64,000 nt of DNA from assembly GCA_030247845.1 (NCBI GenBank), contig JAPDRP010000022.1:496001-560000 (forward strand), read 5' to 3'. The notes beneath the pieces are model-generated. The model did not search any database, had not been told where the DNA came from, and saw only the letters and a program-made list of their open reading frames with translations. The stretch comes from Coniosporium tulheliwenetii (Eukaryota; Ascomycota; Dothideomycetes). The translations under genes were made by a program, and so were the position numbers. Shown here one piece after another: positions 1-11,838 of the stretch (positions within the stretch are counted from its first letter, which is position 1; every line of letters begins with the position of its first letter).

Positions 1-1
1 C

Positions 2-1188
2 ACCTACGTGCTTTTTGAGGTCCCCTCCAACATGATTCTGGCCAAGTCACGACCGTCCATTTTCCTGCCGACTATCATGGTCCTGTGGGGTGCAGCAACC
101 TGTGTCATGGCTGCCGCGCAATCGTACAAGCATCTCATCGCCCTCCGCCTCATCATCGGCATGTTGGAAGCAGGTTTCGCACCCGGCATCCTCTTCATCC
201 TATCTTCCTGGTACAAGAAGAACGAGCAATCGAAGAGGTTCGCTGTCTACATCTCTGCCGCCGTCCTGTCTGGCGCTTTTGGCGGCATCCTGGCCGGTGC
301 CATCACAGGTGGATTGGACGGAGCTCATGGAATCCGCGGCTGGAGATGGCTTTTCGTAAGTGATGCCTGAATCCAGTGTATCGGATTTGCGAGCCTAACA
401 GTCACTGCTAGATCGTCGAAGGTGTTGCCACGATTGTATGGGCGATAATCGCTCACTTTATCCTACTCGATTTCCCAGCCACCACCAAGCGGCTCAGCGA
501 TCGCGAGCGTTACGTCGCTCTTGCCCGTCTTGCCGCCGACAATGTGACCGCCCGGACTGAAGGCGCGCCCAAGCTCACCTCGTTACAAGCCTTGAAGCAG
601 TGCGTCACCAACTGGAGGACTTGGTTGATGGTCGCCGGCTACATGGTCATCGTCGGCTCATCTACCCTTTCCTACTTCTATCCGACCTTGGTCAAAGGGC
701 TTGGTTATACAGCCGTAATGGCCCAATATATGACCGTGCCAATCTACGCCGTCGCCTTCGTCGCCGTTCTAACAACCGGCTACTTTTGCGACAAGTACCC
801 CCAAGTCCGCGGCCTCGTCATCTCCAGCTGGCTCACCTTGGCTCTCATCTGCGCCATTGTTATCTGTCTCGTCTACAACTTCATGGCGCGATACGTGCTC
901 CTTGTCTTCATGGCCGCAGGGCTTTGGGCGTCCAACGGGCTCGCACTATCGTACTGCGCCTCGACCTTCGGTGCCATGCCGCAAGAGACACGCGCCGTCG
1001 CTCTTGCGCTGGTCAACGCGCTCGGAAACCTTGCTCAGATTTATGGCGCGTATCTTTTCCCCACCACAGACGCGCCGAAGTATCTCATGGGCTTTGGTGT
1101 TATCGCTGGGATGTGTGTCTTCGGTGTTTCAGTGTACGTTTTCGCACATATTATGCTCAGGAGATACCCGACCAAGACGGTGTACTAG
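2..1188 (+). CDS. MFS transporter, anion:cation symporter (Dal5-like) family, 5' partial
   Basis: The gene is cut by the left window edge. A 56-nt intron at 356-411 (GTAAGT..TAG) joins 2-355 to 412-1188 in frame, ending in TAG. The first visible residues, TYVLFEVPSNMILAK, match the segment after transmembrane helix 2 in the fungal anion:cation symporter (ACS) branch of the major facilitator superfamily, which includes allantoate, nicotinate and vitamin permeases. Several hydrophobic helices follow, then a central cytoplasmic loop rich in charge (TTKRLSDRERYVAL), then the C-terminal helix bundle. The substrate cannot be read from the sequence. It probably sits in the plasma membrane. No base-level damage is seen in the visible part. 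Confidence 0.85.
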
Positions 1189-1626
1189 AGTTATGTGTAG
1201 AGCCAGTCCACCTGGCGTTTCTTAGAGGAGCTGCTATTTATGTTCTTGCCGCAGGCATCATGGCTATGCTCTTGTATATACCCAACAAATCATTTCAACT
1301 TTCGTACGTGAGCATAACTAGCCAACGGTCATCTAAAGAAAGCGTTGCCGCATAGGATGCCACTCCTGCACACTAAGGTGAACGATGTGAACTGGCGTTT
1401 CCTAAATCGAAGACGCTTCAGGTGATCGATGCGCGAAAGCATTACACTGCTAAAGAACTCGTGCCTTCGACAAACCCCATACTCCCGTTGAACAGCCCTG
1501 TCGGGCCGATCTCCCCGAGAAACGTCAAGAGCCTCGGTCCAACGTCGACCTCCGACCTCAAAGTCAAGCAGCCAGCGCCATTCCCCCAGCGCGTCAACCT
1601 TCCCAATTTCCTCTACATCTCCAAAA

Positions 1627-2496
1627 ATGTCTCCACCAACAAACCTCCGCCCCCTCCTCCGAAAAACCGACATCCTCCTCCTCCGCCTCAACGCCCTCCT
1701 CTCCACGCCCTCCGGCATCGACCGCACCCTCTGCACCCTCTCCTACACCCTCACTCTCCTACACGCGCGCCTCTCCCCGCTCCTAACCCACCGCCTCGCC
1801 GCGCTCGCCGCCTCCATAGCCTCGAAAGCGAGCGACGCCCTCCTGCCGGGTGAGACGCTCATCGCGACGCTCCCGGCCCCGGCCTCGATACGGGCGCTCA
1901 GCAGGACGACGGCGAGCATCAAGGCGCTCGCTGGCCTCATTGCCGATTTCAGGATCTTTGTGCGGCTGTGGGGCCTCCTGGGTATCTACGCATGGGCCCG
2001 CTCCACCTGGGCCTCCCCGCCGGCGGACGCGGTACTGCGGCGTATCACGTGGGCGCAGGTCGCGGTGAACGCTGCATACCAGTTCCTGGAGAACGGGGCC
2101 TATTTGGCGAGTAAAGGCGTCCTGGTCTCCGAGGGCTGGGTCGGGGAGAAGGGGGACAGGAGACAGGCGAGGTGGTGGGTGTGGAGTTCGAGGTTTTGGG
2201 CTGCGCATGTTGGGTTGGAGTTTTTGAGGCTGGGGTATTTGTGGCGGAAGGAGAGGAGGATGGAAGAAAAGGGTGTGGATGGGGAGGGGGAGAAGGAGGA
2301 TAAGATTGTAAGGGAGGCGGAGCGAGAACTTTGGTGGAGAGACTTGGTTAGTAATGCGGCGTATGGGCCGCTTACTGTTCATTGGAGTCTGGAGGAGGGC
2401 TGCTTGAGTGAGAGTTGGGTCGGGTTGTTGGGAATGGTTGCGGGAGGGGTGGGGTTGAGAGAGCGGTGGAAGGCTACGGCTGCTATCGTTCAATGA
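1627..2496 (+). CDS. PEX11C: Peroxisomal membrane protein, PEX11C-like
   Basis: Intronless 289-residue protein. The stretch FRIFVRLWGLLGIYAWA near residues 110-126, followed by an amphipathic region and a C-terminal hydrophobic segment, is typical of the fungal PEX11C (GIM5-like) branch of the Pex11 family. These proteins bend and elongate the peroxisomal membrane during proliferation and division. Residues about 200-235 are highly charged (Glu/Lys rich) and are probably cytosolic. The start is the first ATG in an open frame and precedes a conserved PLLRKTDILLLRLNALLSTP segment. Codon use shifts from C-rich third positions in the first half to G-rich ones in the second. A second peroxin gene, PEX4, lies 13 kb away. 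Assignment is by family resemblance. Confidence 0.75.
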   Translation: MSPPTNLRPLLRKTDILLLRLNALLSTPSGIDRTLCTLSYTLTLLHARLSPLLTHRLAALAASIASKASDALLPGETLIATLPAPASIRALSRTTASIKALAGLIADFRIFVRLWGLLGIYAWARSTWASPPADAVLRRITWAQVAVNAAYQFLENGAYLASKGVLVSEGWVGEKGDRRQARWWVWSSRFWAAHVGLEFLRLGYLWRKERRMEEKGVDGEGEKEDKIVREAERELWWRDLVSNAAYGPLTVHWSLEEGCLSESWVGLLGMVAGGVGLRERWKATAAIVQ

Positions 2497-2789
2497 GGAC
2501 TTGATCGGTTTGTCGTAGTTCGTCAATGGGCTCTTGATTTTGCACGGTACTCAAATTGCCTCACACGTCGGCTGCGAGCACTTCTAACCATCGTTGCTAT
2601 CGATCTGTTTGTACATTTTCTCCGTGAGCCAAGGGAGCCATGTCTCATATATTGGCCGTGTTTTGCAGGGACCAAGCCATACTGCTGGTGCAGATCATTC
2701 AGCAAGAACTCGTGCTATTCGTTACGCCCGCTGTCCAGTTATCCGGGAAGCTTTTACAGCTCATTTTTGTCGTCAGTCCGCCTCTTTCC

Positions 2790-4115
2790 CTAAGCTTGAG
2801 TCATGATGTCCGGCATGTTCATCTCCACCGCCTCCTCCGTCAACGCTACACCTCCCTCAACCTCAACCTCCGATCCCTCAGAAGACTCGCTCGCGACGCT
2901 GCCGCGTCGGCTGTGCCTCGCAGATGGAGCGACGTCCGGACAGACCCCGTTCCTAGGCTTGGACTCCTGAGATGGCGGTGCAGAAGCCCCAAGTCGACCT
3001 CCTCGGCGTCCTTGTCGCATGTGCGAAAATCTTGACTCTCCGATGGGGGTAGGGTGATGTTGGAGCCCGCCGACGAAGACTCCCTCGAGCCCTTGAAAAC
3101 ATTGAAGGATTGGAAGGCTTGCTTCACGGTGCGCCGAAGGCCTGGCGGAGGCGGCCGTTCGGTATCTGGAATGTTTGCGGAGTAGCTGGTGCGAAGAGAG
3201 TAGAAGCGTCTGGCCGACTTTCTTGCGTGTTCTTTGAATTCAAAGTCGGACTGGTGGGTAGCCCATGTGGATTGACTGACCATAGACGCGAGGTCGAGAG
3301 AGGACTCTACGGGGCGAAGCTCATACGGCGTAGGGATACCGATGCTGCGGAGAATGTTTGCATCGAGCACCCGAAGCTCAGCAGTATCGCTCGGTTGAAG
3401 TGGCTCGACCCCTTCCGAAAAGACTGAATTGACCGACGCGTAGATGCGGTCCCTATAGTACGGACGACACGAGTGACAGCACAGGAATGTGCATATTGTC
3501 GACTCCTGCTGCAACCTGCGCTTGAACTTCCCAAGAAGCTTGTGTGATCCGGGCGTGGAGTCAATCTGCACACTGTCATTACGCTGGTTGACATTGCTGG
3601 ACGACGGATCCTGAGATGAGTGTGTGACACTCGGCGGTGCATTTTCAGGAGACGTTGCTGACGTCGGGCTGTCCGCAGTCTTTCCGACCTCGCTTGCGAT
3701 CACACTCTTGAGGTGCTGCTTCTGCTTCCCAATCTTAACGAGCTGGTCGACTGTGTAGACGCCATTCTCCACTGCCTTGATCTCGGAAATGCTGAACCCC
3801 AGCGATATAAGCTCCGATGGGCTCGCATTGCATGGTTCCGACGAGGTGTGTGAGGTTGTCGTGACTGGAGATGGCAAGGTGGGCGAAGGGCTTGGGCGAG
3901 TGTCTTGCCTGCAGATGTAGACCCAGCCGTGAGAGGGTTTCCGAAGGCATAGTTGGCACTGGTAGGATCCGAAGAGGCGGTCCATCTCGACGTGAGTACA
4001 TACCGGCTTCACAGCTGCACGTCGAGGCGTGGGAAGACGAAACTGTACCGAGATCAGTAATGAGTCCAGTGGGATCTCTTCGAGAGAGCTTCCGCAATAC
4101 CTTCTGCGGCGCCAT
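2790..4115 (-). CDS. Conserved fungal protein of unknown function with N-terminal Cys motif
   Basis: I do not recognise a named family. A 15-nt first exon (4115-4101, MAPQK) splices over a 58-nt intron (4100-4043, GTATTG..CAG) in frame to the main exon. The N terminus then carries VCTHVEMDRLFGSYQCQLC, a Cys/His arrangement that could bind zinc, followed by GWVYICRQD. The rest is Ser/Pro rich with a second Cys cluster (FLCCHSCRPYYRDR). The 3' end is broken. After about 3050 the original frame runs into an unlikely Arg/Leu-rich tail ending at 2846. The frame one base over gives an acidic, Ser-rich C terminus ending at 2790 (RRGSVASESSEGSEVEVEGG). One missing base near 3045, in a run of five G, would reconcile the two. 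Confidence 0.55.
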
Positions 4116-4875
4116 TGTTCCAGGTGGGATAGGCGGTACGAGCTAAATGAGCTTAACAGTGCGGTTGAAGTCCGAGTTTCAGGCGTCCGAGTTGTACTGT
4201 CATGACTACAAAGTCAAGGTGAGATGGAAGTGTCAGACGGCAACCGACGTCATTGTGTAGGCTTGGATTTGCTGCAGTGAAGGAATGGTAATTGACAGAG
4301 GCCGGTAACGGGCCCGGTCTGACTTTGAGGCAACTCGGTATCTCAGATTCAGTACAGAAGTTGTGAGCCGAGAAAAGAATGTCGTAGAGTGAAGGGAACC
4401 CTGAAGTGTGCCCGGGCAAGCAAGTTTCCACACAAAACGAATTTTCTTCACGAGATTAACAGAAAGCTTAGGCTCTGAGGGCATCGAGAGAAAAGGTCAG
4501 TGCACGAGTTTAATTCTCGAGATGCCTCTTGTTCCTGTGGCAGGCGCACGTGCAGAACTTTCTATGACAGCCTCTGAAGCCACCATTCAGTCAATCGAAC
4601 ACTCCTCCACTACACTGTGAGGTATGAGCTGTGTAGGCACATCGACACTGAAAGTGACAAAACGACTGCTATCTACGATCACAACACAGCTTCCATTCCG
4701 TCGCTGATATCCCTCCTCCCAAGCAATCCACAGCAGTAGCAGTAGATAGATCCGGGCAACCATGTTCACTATTCTCTTAGGTCGTTAGAAATCCTACTGC
4801 GGACACGTCATCCGACTGCGCATGTTGAACATCCGGTTTATCTCGTTCGTAAACAAGACAATCAGCAGTACCAGA
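4116..4875. other. Intergenic stretch, no gene seen
   Basis: About 760 bases between two minus-strand genes. Only short, low-quality open frames are present, with no domain or splice structure I trust. It should hold the promoter of the unknown Cys-motif gene and the 3' end of the RRB1 gene. Confidence 0.5.
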
Positions 4876-6485
4876 CTACACACTGATAGTCTTGAACACA
4901 CTGTTAAACTCGTTAGCAAACCGCACCAACCCCTCAACAAACACTCAACCCAACTCACCCAAACCCACTCCCCCTGTCGCCATCACAACCCCTGGAATCT
5001 GCGGATGCCAATGCCCCTCCTTAACCATCTCCATATAATGCACAAACAGCAGCTGGGGCGGCACGTCCTTCACCCCGGCAGTATCCCTACTCTCCTCATC
5101 ATCCAGCTCAACCGCCAGATCCCACAACGTCAGCGTATTATCCCCCGCGCCAACCAGCACGATACTATCTTCCGTCGGATGCCACTCCAAGCTCGTGATC
5201 TGCTCCTTGTGGAAGTTGAACGAGGCCACCGGCTCCGGTCTGCTGATCGTACTCGCCCCCTTCTGCGCCTGCGCCGCTGTCCTCCACTGCCGCAGGTCCC
5301 AGACTGCCCACTCGCCGTCTTCGTGGCCTGAGGCGAGCAGATGCGACGTCTGCCGCGACCAGGAAAGCACGTTCACATCTGTGTTCGTCACTGGCACCGA
5401 TAGAGCCGGCTTGTGCGACTTCGACCGCGTGTCCCACACCCTGACGTACCCGTCGTTGCCGCCGGACGCGAAGGTCGTCTTGTCGCTTGGCGACCACTGG
5501 ATCTCCTCGACGGTGCCGGTGTGGCCGGTGAAGGGCGTGGAATCTGTGCTGAACGAGCCATTGGGCGTGCGGGTAGTGATGAAGATGCGGCCGTCGATGT
5601 CGCCGGTTGCGACTCGACCTTCCGGGACGTGGGGGACCAGTCTACTGCGTAGCCTTCTGAACGTTTGTGCGCGCCGATAGTGTAGAGTGGTTTGTTTTGC
5701 TGTGGAGTGATGGTCGTGCCAGGCGTGTCGAAGGAGGTGAGGTGGGGTGTTACGTCGTGGATGAGGACCTGGCCGTTCTCCATCATGGATGCTGTGAGGG
5801 TGGTTGGTGGTCTGGCGGAGGTGGCCTGGGGTGATTGGAAGGCGCGTATGCGGTTGGTGGTGGATGTGAGAGGTATTGATTTTGTCTCGAGGATCGGATC
5901 TGCGCTCTCATCGTCGGACTCTTCGTCCGATTCCTCTTCATTTTCTCTCTCCATCCGTGAGAGGCTCGAGAGCTTCATGACCATAAGCTGGTTCTCCTTC
6001 TCGTGCCCTCGAGCCGCTTGCGTGCCAGCTACGGCGTAGACGGTTGCTGGGTATGACTTGCGATTGTCGCCTAAACTGTCGCGAACGATATCAAAAGAAA
6101 GACACGGCCACGGCGACTCCAGCGTATGTAACATTTGATATGTGGAGAGATCTGGCGCAAGTGTCTCGCCGGCAGCGAGTCGATTCCGCCCAACTATGAA
6201 GGTGTCTTGGTCCACATCCATCGCATCTGTTACAGGTATGAGCGGCCGGGCTACACATAGCGGGGCGGCTGATGCTTACAGACCCTCGCGCTCTTCTGCT
6301 TCTCTTTCTTCGTCCGGCCGGCCATCTACCCCGGCTTCGAATATTTCGTCCTCGCTCTCATATTCGTCTTCGTATTCGTCCTCGAAGTCGCTCGCGTCAC
6401 CGTTGTTCTCGAGGTTGCTCGGACGTTCGCCGTTCTTGCGCGCGTCCGCCTCGCTCTCCGGCACTTCTGCTGGTCTCTTGCTCAT
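4876..6485 (-). CDS. RRB1: Ribosome assembly WD40 protein Rrb1/GRWD1
   Basis: WD40 chaperone of ribosomal protein L3, nuclear/nucleolar, needed for early 60S assembly. The acidic N terminus (exon 6485-6284, FEDEYEDEYESEDEIFEAG) splices to DAMDVDQDTFIVGR at 6226 through a 57-nt intron. The hallmark TYQMLHTLESPWPCLSFD and several WD repeats follow (VRVWDTRSKS, WAVWDLRQ, LTLWDLAVELDDEE). Two frame breaks are visible, each needing one extra base. The first is at a run of five G at 5631-5635, between EGYAVDWSP and EGRVATGDIDG. The second is just before the last intron, whose following exon encodes the usual terminal VFKTISV and a stop at 4878-4876. Both breaks fit homopolymer under-calling, so I treat the gene as functional. 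TEM1 lies upstream on the same strand. Confidence 0.88.
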
Positions 6486-7183
6486 AATGTGTGTTTGGCG
6501 TGCTGTTCACTGATCTGCGTATGTTTTGTATATAGTTATTTCGTGATGGGGGATGTTCGAAGTGCTCCAGAACTTTTTCAAGACGTCTATCGATAAGGCG
6601 AGATTAGATGAGATAAGATGAGACTAGTGTCCAACTCTGACATCGCGTAGAGCAAAAGACGGAATAGACGTTTTTGATGAACGGGAATGCATGTAGTCTG
6701 GTCCGGTAATAACTGGAAAGATCTGTAGTGCTTGTCTTGAACTAAGCGAATCCACAATCTACGCAGGCAAGCCAGACAAACTCGTTTGCAGGGGTCGAGA
6801 TGTCGCGGATAGAGTCCCCCAGCTATGTATTTCGCTGCGTGTAGAACCTAGGGAGGACGAACATCTCTGCTGAAATGAGTCTTCTATTCTTCACTGAGGC
6901 TTCGCTCCCAGCGCACACGCTACAGCCATAGGGCGATGGTGGCTCTGAATCCAACAGCTTCCCTTCCCCTTTTCCGAGCCCAGTCAAAAACCGCGTATGC
7001 GCACACCCGTTACCGCACCAGTCGCCCGAACATGCAGGGTAGAAGAGAGAAAGAGCGTCGCATCGTAGCGCCATTGCTCGTATAAGACATCTTAACATCG
7101 CAGACGTTCATCCAGCCATGTCGCTCACTCCCTTCTTCTCACGCCAACCCCGAGGGGAAGGGAAGAGCGATAATCGGCTTGAG
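6486..7183. other. Intergenic stretch, no gene seen
   Basis: About 700 bases between the RRB1 start and the TEM1 stop, both minus strand. It should contain the RRB1 promoter. A GATGAGAT-type simple repeat lies near 6600-6630. Nothing else stands out. Confidence 0.5.
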
Positions 7184-8542
7184 CTAACCCACAGACTGGT
7201 ACAAGAGCAACGGCTCGCCCACGTGCTCAATCTCCGGGATCGTGCAGCGGAGGTCGAACGCTTTCGAAAGGACAATTTTGAAAATCTAGGTTGAACGTCA
7301 GTGAGTGAGTTTGCAAGCTTGGGAGCAAAAGACGGAGGTCTGGGAGGATGTTGCAAGGAAGGAGGAGAGTAACCTTTTGCACATTGATGCTGTGACTTGT
7401 GCTGCTGAAAATGAGAGAGGCTTTCATCGCTTTCGCGAAACGCTTGGCCTGTGAACAAGTACTCGTTAGCTTCGATACTCTGTTAATAGCACTTGAGACT
7501 GGCCATGCAAGTTCTGATATTCGAGTTGTGGTACCGGGCAGGCTGCAAACTCCGCAGTCGAATGGAACGAGCACACTAAACTGACCTGATTACTTATCTC
7601 CTCCTGCTCCGCCTGCGGCAGGCCAACAAAGGAGTCATACTTCGTCCCCACCAGCACCGGAATTGCCGTCCTATTGAACCCCCTTCCTTGTCTATACCAC
7701 TCCTTTACACTATTCAGCGTGCTCTTCCTCGTCAAGTCAAACATGAACAGTATAGCGACCGCATCGTTGCACACCAGCGGCAGCATGTTGACAAACTCCC
7801 TCTGGCCGCCCAAATCCCAGATGGAGAAGGTAATCTCAGTATTCCGGATGCTGATGGTCTTTTCCATAAAGTTCACGCCCAGCGTTTGAATATAGTCTTC
7901 GTCCCAGGAGCCTTCGACGTATTTGACCATCAGACTGGTTTTGCCAATCTGCGCATCGCCCACCATCCCTACTTTTATGACCACCGATGTGTTCTCCTTC
8001 TGTTGCTGTGGGGGCGGCTGCTGTTGGTATTGTTGTTGCGGCTGCGGCTGCGGAGGCGCCGGTTGAGAGGATCGCTGACTCGGGTCTTGATAGGCGGAGG
8101 AGCGCGCATTGCCTTCGCTGTGGGAGTAGCGGTCATGGCCGCTTTGGGGACCACCTGTGTGCCCAGATGATGGTCTGCTGGGCATGCCCTGCCCGTAATG
8201 ACCATTCTGGCTGTAGCCATATTGCGGTGGTGGAGGTGTTACGGCGTCTGGCGTCGAAGTTTGAGAGTGTGAGAACTGGGTGTAGCCGGGGTGGTACTGG
8301 TCCCGCGACTGCGAGTCGTGCGAATATGACCGCGAGAAGCCAGTGTCGGAGTAAGAAGTGTGTGGGCGCGAGGATTGGTGCGGTGGTTCGGGCGTGTATG
8401 CTGTGTGGACTTCGGGGAGTGCTTGGACGGTGGAGGCTGTTATGGTGTTGATGCTGGAATCGTCTCGCATTGACTGATCTTGCGGGAGCGGATCTGGAGG
8501 CTGAAAGGGCTGGAAGTTCTGGTAGTTCTGACGAGTATCCAT
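7184..8542 (-). CDS. TEM1: Septation/mitotic-exit Ras-like GTPase Tem1/Spg1 with Gln-rich N-terminal extension
   Basis: Small GTPase at the top of the septation initiation / mitotic exit network, acting at spindle pole bodies. Three exons (8542-7586, 7448-7374, 7285-7184) join in phase 0 to give 377 residues with no frame problem. The G domain starts near residue 186: P-loop GMVGDAQIGKT, switch II IWDLGGQREF, and a VLVGTKYD base-recognition motif in place of the usual NKxD, as in this subfamily. The C terminus IPEIEHVGEPLLLYQSVG is typical and lacks a CaaX box. The first ~185 residues are Pro/Gln/Ser rich and probably disordered, including a PQPQPQQQYQQQ stretch. Yeast and fission yeast orthologues lack so long an extension. 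Introns of 137 and 88 nt separate the exons. Confidence 0.92.
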
Positions 8543-9196
8543 AATTGCTGTGAGGTGCCGCAAGTGGCTGTCTCGGTCTCCGCGGCGACAGCAGCGGGTG
8601 GGTAGTGGAGTGAACCCGTCGAGGAATCTAGTCTACTGCAGGAACCGAATCTGGGGGTGTTGTGGCCTTGTTGATAGCCGCGGACGCCCCCGAAGCGGGC
8701 TGGAACAAAACGGGCGTGTAAGAGACGCGTCGGGACCAATTCGCAAGCAGTATGCCCCGAGTGAGAATGTGAAGCCAATCAGTTCAGCGATTGTGGGCGC
8801 AGTCTGTGTCAAAAGCGACAGAAGAATCGACAACGGATCGGAGGATTGTGCCTGAGGATGGCGGCAGGGATGGCGGGAGCGCGAAACTGCTTGTGCACGG
8901 TGCCATTGGCGGGGCGACAATTGTTCCATCTTATCAAAACCATAATCACAGAAAGCATTTATCTCGAGGAGCAACAGTGAGATACAGCCACATGGACTGT
9001 TCGGCTTCGCTAGGGCGCCCTTCGTTTAGTTTTGTAGCTCGGAATCTTGACTGGCTATCCCGAGAAAGCTATGCTTGGGAAGTCCGCAAGATCAAAACGC
9101 CAGATAGATGCTCACATCCACTGATACGCCGAGCAATGCCGCTTGGGTATCCTCGTTCTCGAAAACGCCCTTTCATGACCGATTCTCCTGTCTGAC
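8543..9196. other. Intergenic stretch between TEM1 and RPC53
   Basis: About 650 bases. A 134-codon plus-strand frame (8791-9195) is present but has no recognisable motif, poor composition, and ends against the RPC53 stop. I regard it as chance. The stretch should contain the TEM1 promoter. Confidence 0.45.
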
Positions 9197-11359
9197 CTAA
9201 CCCACGATCTCCGCCCAGTCAGGTGTAACCACAAACTTCCCTCTCACCTGCCCCAATCCCCAGGACTCCCCGCCCTCCCTGCCAACTCGTTCCTTCTCAT
9301 CGTCTAATCTCGTAACGACGACGTCCTGGAGAAACTTCACATCCGTCCCCATTGAAAGTTCCAGGGAAGTACCGCCCCAGTCCAGCGTCGCGCGGCCGGA
9401 GCGATGAACGCGTAGTTTGCCCGCCAGGCCGGGCTTGAGAGAGGGACCCATCGGGTTGGAGAAATCGAGGGGGCTATCTTCGATTTTGATAGGTTTGGAT
9501 TCTGTGCTGGCGCCTGCTGTGGTGGGTGGTTGCGCATCGGCCATAGCGGAAGAGGCATTGGCGGGCGCATCGACATCCATGGCGTTGTCCCGTGTGAGCG
9601 TCGGGGACTGCGGTTCTTTCTTCACGCTGTTAGGCGCAGGCTGCAGATCTGGAACGATAGGAGGCAGTTGGAACAAGTAGACACGGTCTGCGCGTTTGTC
9701 GGGGACGATCGCCGCCTCGGCCTCCCCTTCGGCTGCCGGCTGGTCGGTGTTGGCCATGGCGGTGTCGCCTTGAGCGTCTTGTTCCTTCTGTGCCGCCGCC
9801 ACAGGAGCGGTAAGTGTTGGATGGATCCCAATGTTCCCGAGCTCTTCGGCCAGGATCTGGAGATCAGTTTCGTGTCTCTTCCATTCAGCGCGCTCTTCAT
9901 CCGTTTGGAGGATGGGTTTGTGGTCTTTGAAGGAGGATTTCCGGCGCTTAAGTATTTTCTTCTTGCCCTGTTCGGGTGAGGAAGGTAGTTCTTTAAGGGG
10001 CTCGTTCTGGGTAGCGTCGCCCCCGCCAACGGCCACGTCTTCTGGCACGGTGATAGCCGCTGGCTCGTCGATTGGTTCATCCTTTATCCTGACACCGTCC
10101 GGCGCGGTGGACGCATCCTCGTCTTGATAAACCCCTTTCCAGGTTCGGGTTTCGGAGACGATCTCAACGTCTTTGGCCCGAGCTTTGCCCTTCCTTACAG
10201 CGGACCTGGCAGCTGCCTCAACTGAGGTATCGGGTGCACCTTCCGTAGTCCGTGCGTTTATCTCACCGGATGTAGCAGTCGTAGCGTCGGTGTTGATGCC
10301 CACGCGACGCTCTTTGTGCGGAGCACGGGCTAATCGGATCGGCGGAAGGCCAGACACCGGTGAGTAGGTACGCTCCCGGGCTTTTCCAGCAGATGGGCCT
10401 CCTCCTCGTCCTCCTCATCTTCGTCGCTGCTGACGAGGTTGATATAGTCAACATCCATGCGCGGGCCTTCGATTGCTTCTTCAGGATCGGATGAAATATA
10501 TCCACCATCCTCATACTCAGACTTTATGCCAAGCTGCCCTTCTAGATTCTCGTCCTTGACTCTAGGCTCCTTCTTGATCTGATGTTGGCGTTGGCCAAAG
10601 AAGCGCTGACCGTCGGTTCGCGAGTAACCCTCACGATCCCAGCCACGTTCGTGACCGCGCTGGGCATGTCTACTCGTATCTGCACCGTCCGTCAGCATCA
10701 ATCCTCACACATCATCTCCTCCATCCCCAGCAGAGCTTACCAGCAGAAACCACCCCTCCACTAAACGGCCCACTAAAAGTCTCCGCGCTCATGAATCCAC
10801 CCCTGCCCCTAGAACTGCCACCGCCGCGCCCTCGGCCTCTAAACTCGCGCCTTCTGGCTGCTGCCTCCGCGGCATCAGCCTTGGCCTGGAGCTCCGCCAG
10901 CCTTTCCCGCTTGCGCGCGGCCTCTGCTTGCTCGGCCGCATCTCGCTCCTCTTTGCTGCGCCGAACTGTGTTTGGGGGAACCTTCAAACGCCCTCTGGCA
11001 CCCCGAGTTGCGGAACCAGTACCGCGTTTGTTAGGTGGACCGCTGCTTTTGACGGAGTCGGTGGGCGTAGCTGCGGGAGAATCTGACGTCGGGGCAGCTG
11101 CCGCGGCTTCTGCTGTGGTTGGGACATCTGATTGCGGAGCAGCATCCTGGGTCGCAGTAGGCGTCGAAATTGCTTCTGGTTCTGCCGGCGTGGAGATTGC
11201 AACTTTCTCGGAGACGTGTGATAGTGGGGCTTGAATTGGCTCAGGTGCTTCTGCTATCGGCGCTTCTTCTGGTGCTGAAGCTGTTGCTCCTCCTCTTCCC
11301 CGCCCCCTGCCCCTGGGTCGGCCCCGAGCGGCGCCTCTTCCACTCCCCTTCGGCGGCAT
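9197..11359 (-). CDS. RPC53: RNA polymerase III subunit RPC4/Rpc53
   Basis: Subunit of the Rpc53/Rpc37 (TFIIF-like) module of RNA polymerase III, active in termination and re-initiation. Exon 1 (11359-10741) encodes a basic Gly/Arg/Pro-rich N terminus with RGRPRGRGRGRGG and a KEERDAAEQAEAARKRERL helix. A 61-nt intron (10740-10680) leads to the acidic part MDVDYINLVSSDEDEEDEEE. The C terminus carries the family signature GKLRVHRSGRATLDWGG and FLQDVVVTRLDDEKE. Between EEEAHLLEK and ERTYSPVSGLPPIRLARAPH the frame shifts by one missing base near 10378-10385 (a T4/C3/G3 context on the plus strand). No plausible intron fits there, and the acidic segment on one side and the PPIRLARAPHKERR segment on the other both look genuine. 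This is one of the homopolymer breaks. Confidence 0.87.
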
Positions 11360-11838
11360 TTTGGTAACGTTTTGGGCGAAAGGCTATCGGATTCGCATGT
11401 TGTAGTTTTTCTGTACCTCACTAGGTAATAATTTTTGAAATGGAGGGGAGCTAGTTCAAGCTAAGACAGAATAGGTAAGGTCTGCCGTAGCGTGAAGGCT
11501 TGGCACTGCTAGGGAAAGCTTAGCTCCAACCATATCTCAACTAAGGTATCCGCATATCTGCGGTGATTGCTGCGATGGAGATTCGTTTGAGATAGATTCG
11601 TTTTCTGTGAGACGGGATGATGCTGATGTTGAAATGCACCGTTTGTGAATTATCGTAGTCGTGTCCCGTTCACTTCACTAGAAATTTGATTGAACCGCGC
11701 AATCTTCAGCGGCGATTAGGCAGCCACTTCTCAACCCCATCTTCGCCGCTAGAACTTCTTTCTAACCTCACTTTTATTTTCTAGAAAACCTCTCTTGAGC
11801 TCCTGCTTTTGCCACCATAAACAGTGACGGCTAGCATC
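11360..11838. other. Divergent promoter region of RPC53 and the small paralogue
   Basis: About 480 bases between the minus-strand RPC53 start and a plus-strand small gene starting at 11839. The stretch 11700-11830 has CT-rich tracts (TTCTTTCTAACCTC) common just upstream of fungal starts. No coding sequence is seen. Confidence 0.5.

Noticed and set aside
2..1188. Counting the MFS transporter as part of the sugar cluster
   Set aside because: It is 28 kb away with many housekeeping genes between, and its family mostly carries organic anions and vitamins.
5620..5645. Explaining the RRB1 break by a tiny intron
   Set aside because: No donor/acceptor pair of realistic length fits between EGYAVDWSP and EGRVATGDIDG. 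A one-base loss in a G run is simpler and matches the other sites.
8791..9195. 134-codon plus-strand open frame
   Set aside because: No family resemblance; lies in the spacer between TEM1 and RPC53 and runs right up to the RPC53 stop on the opposite strand.
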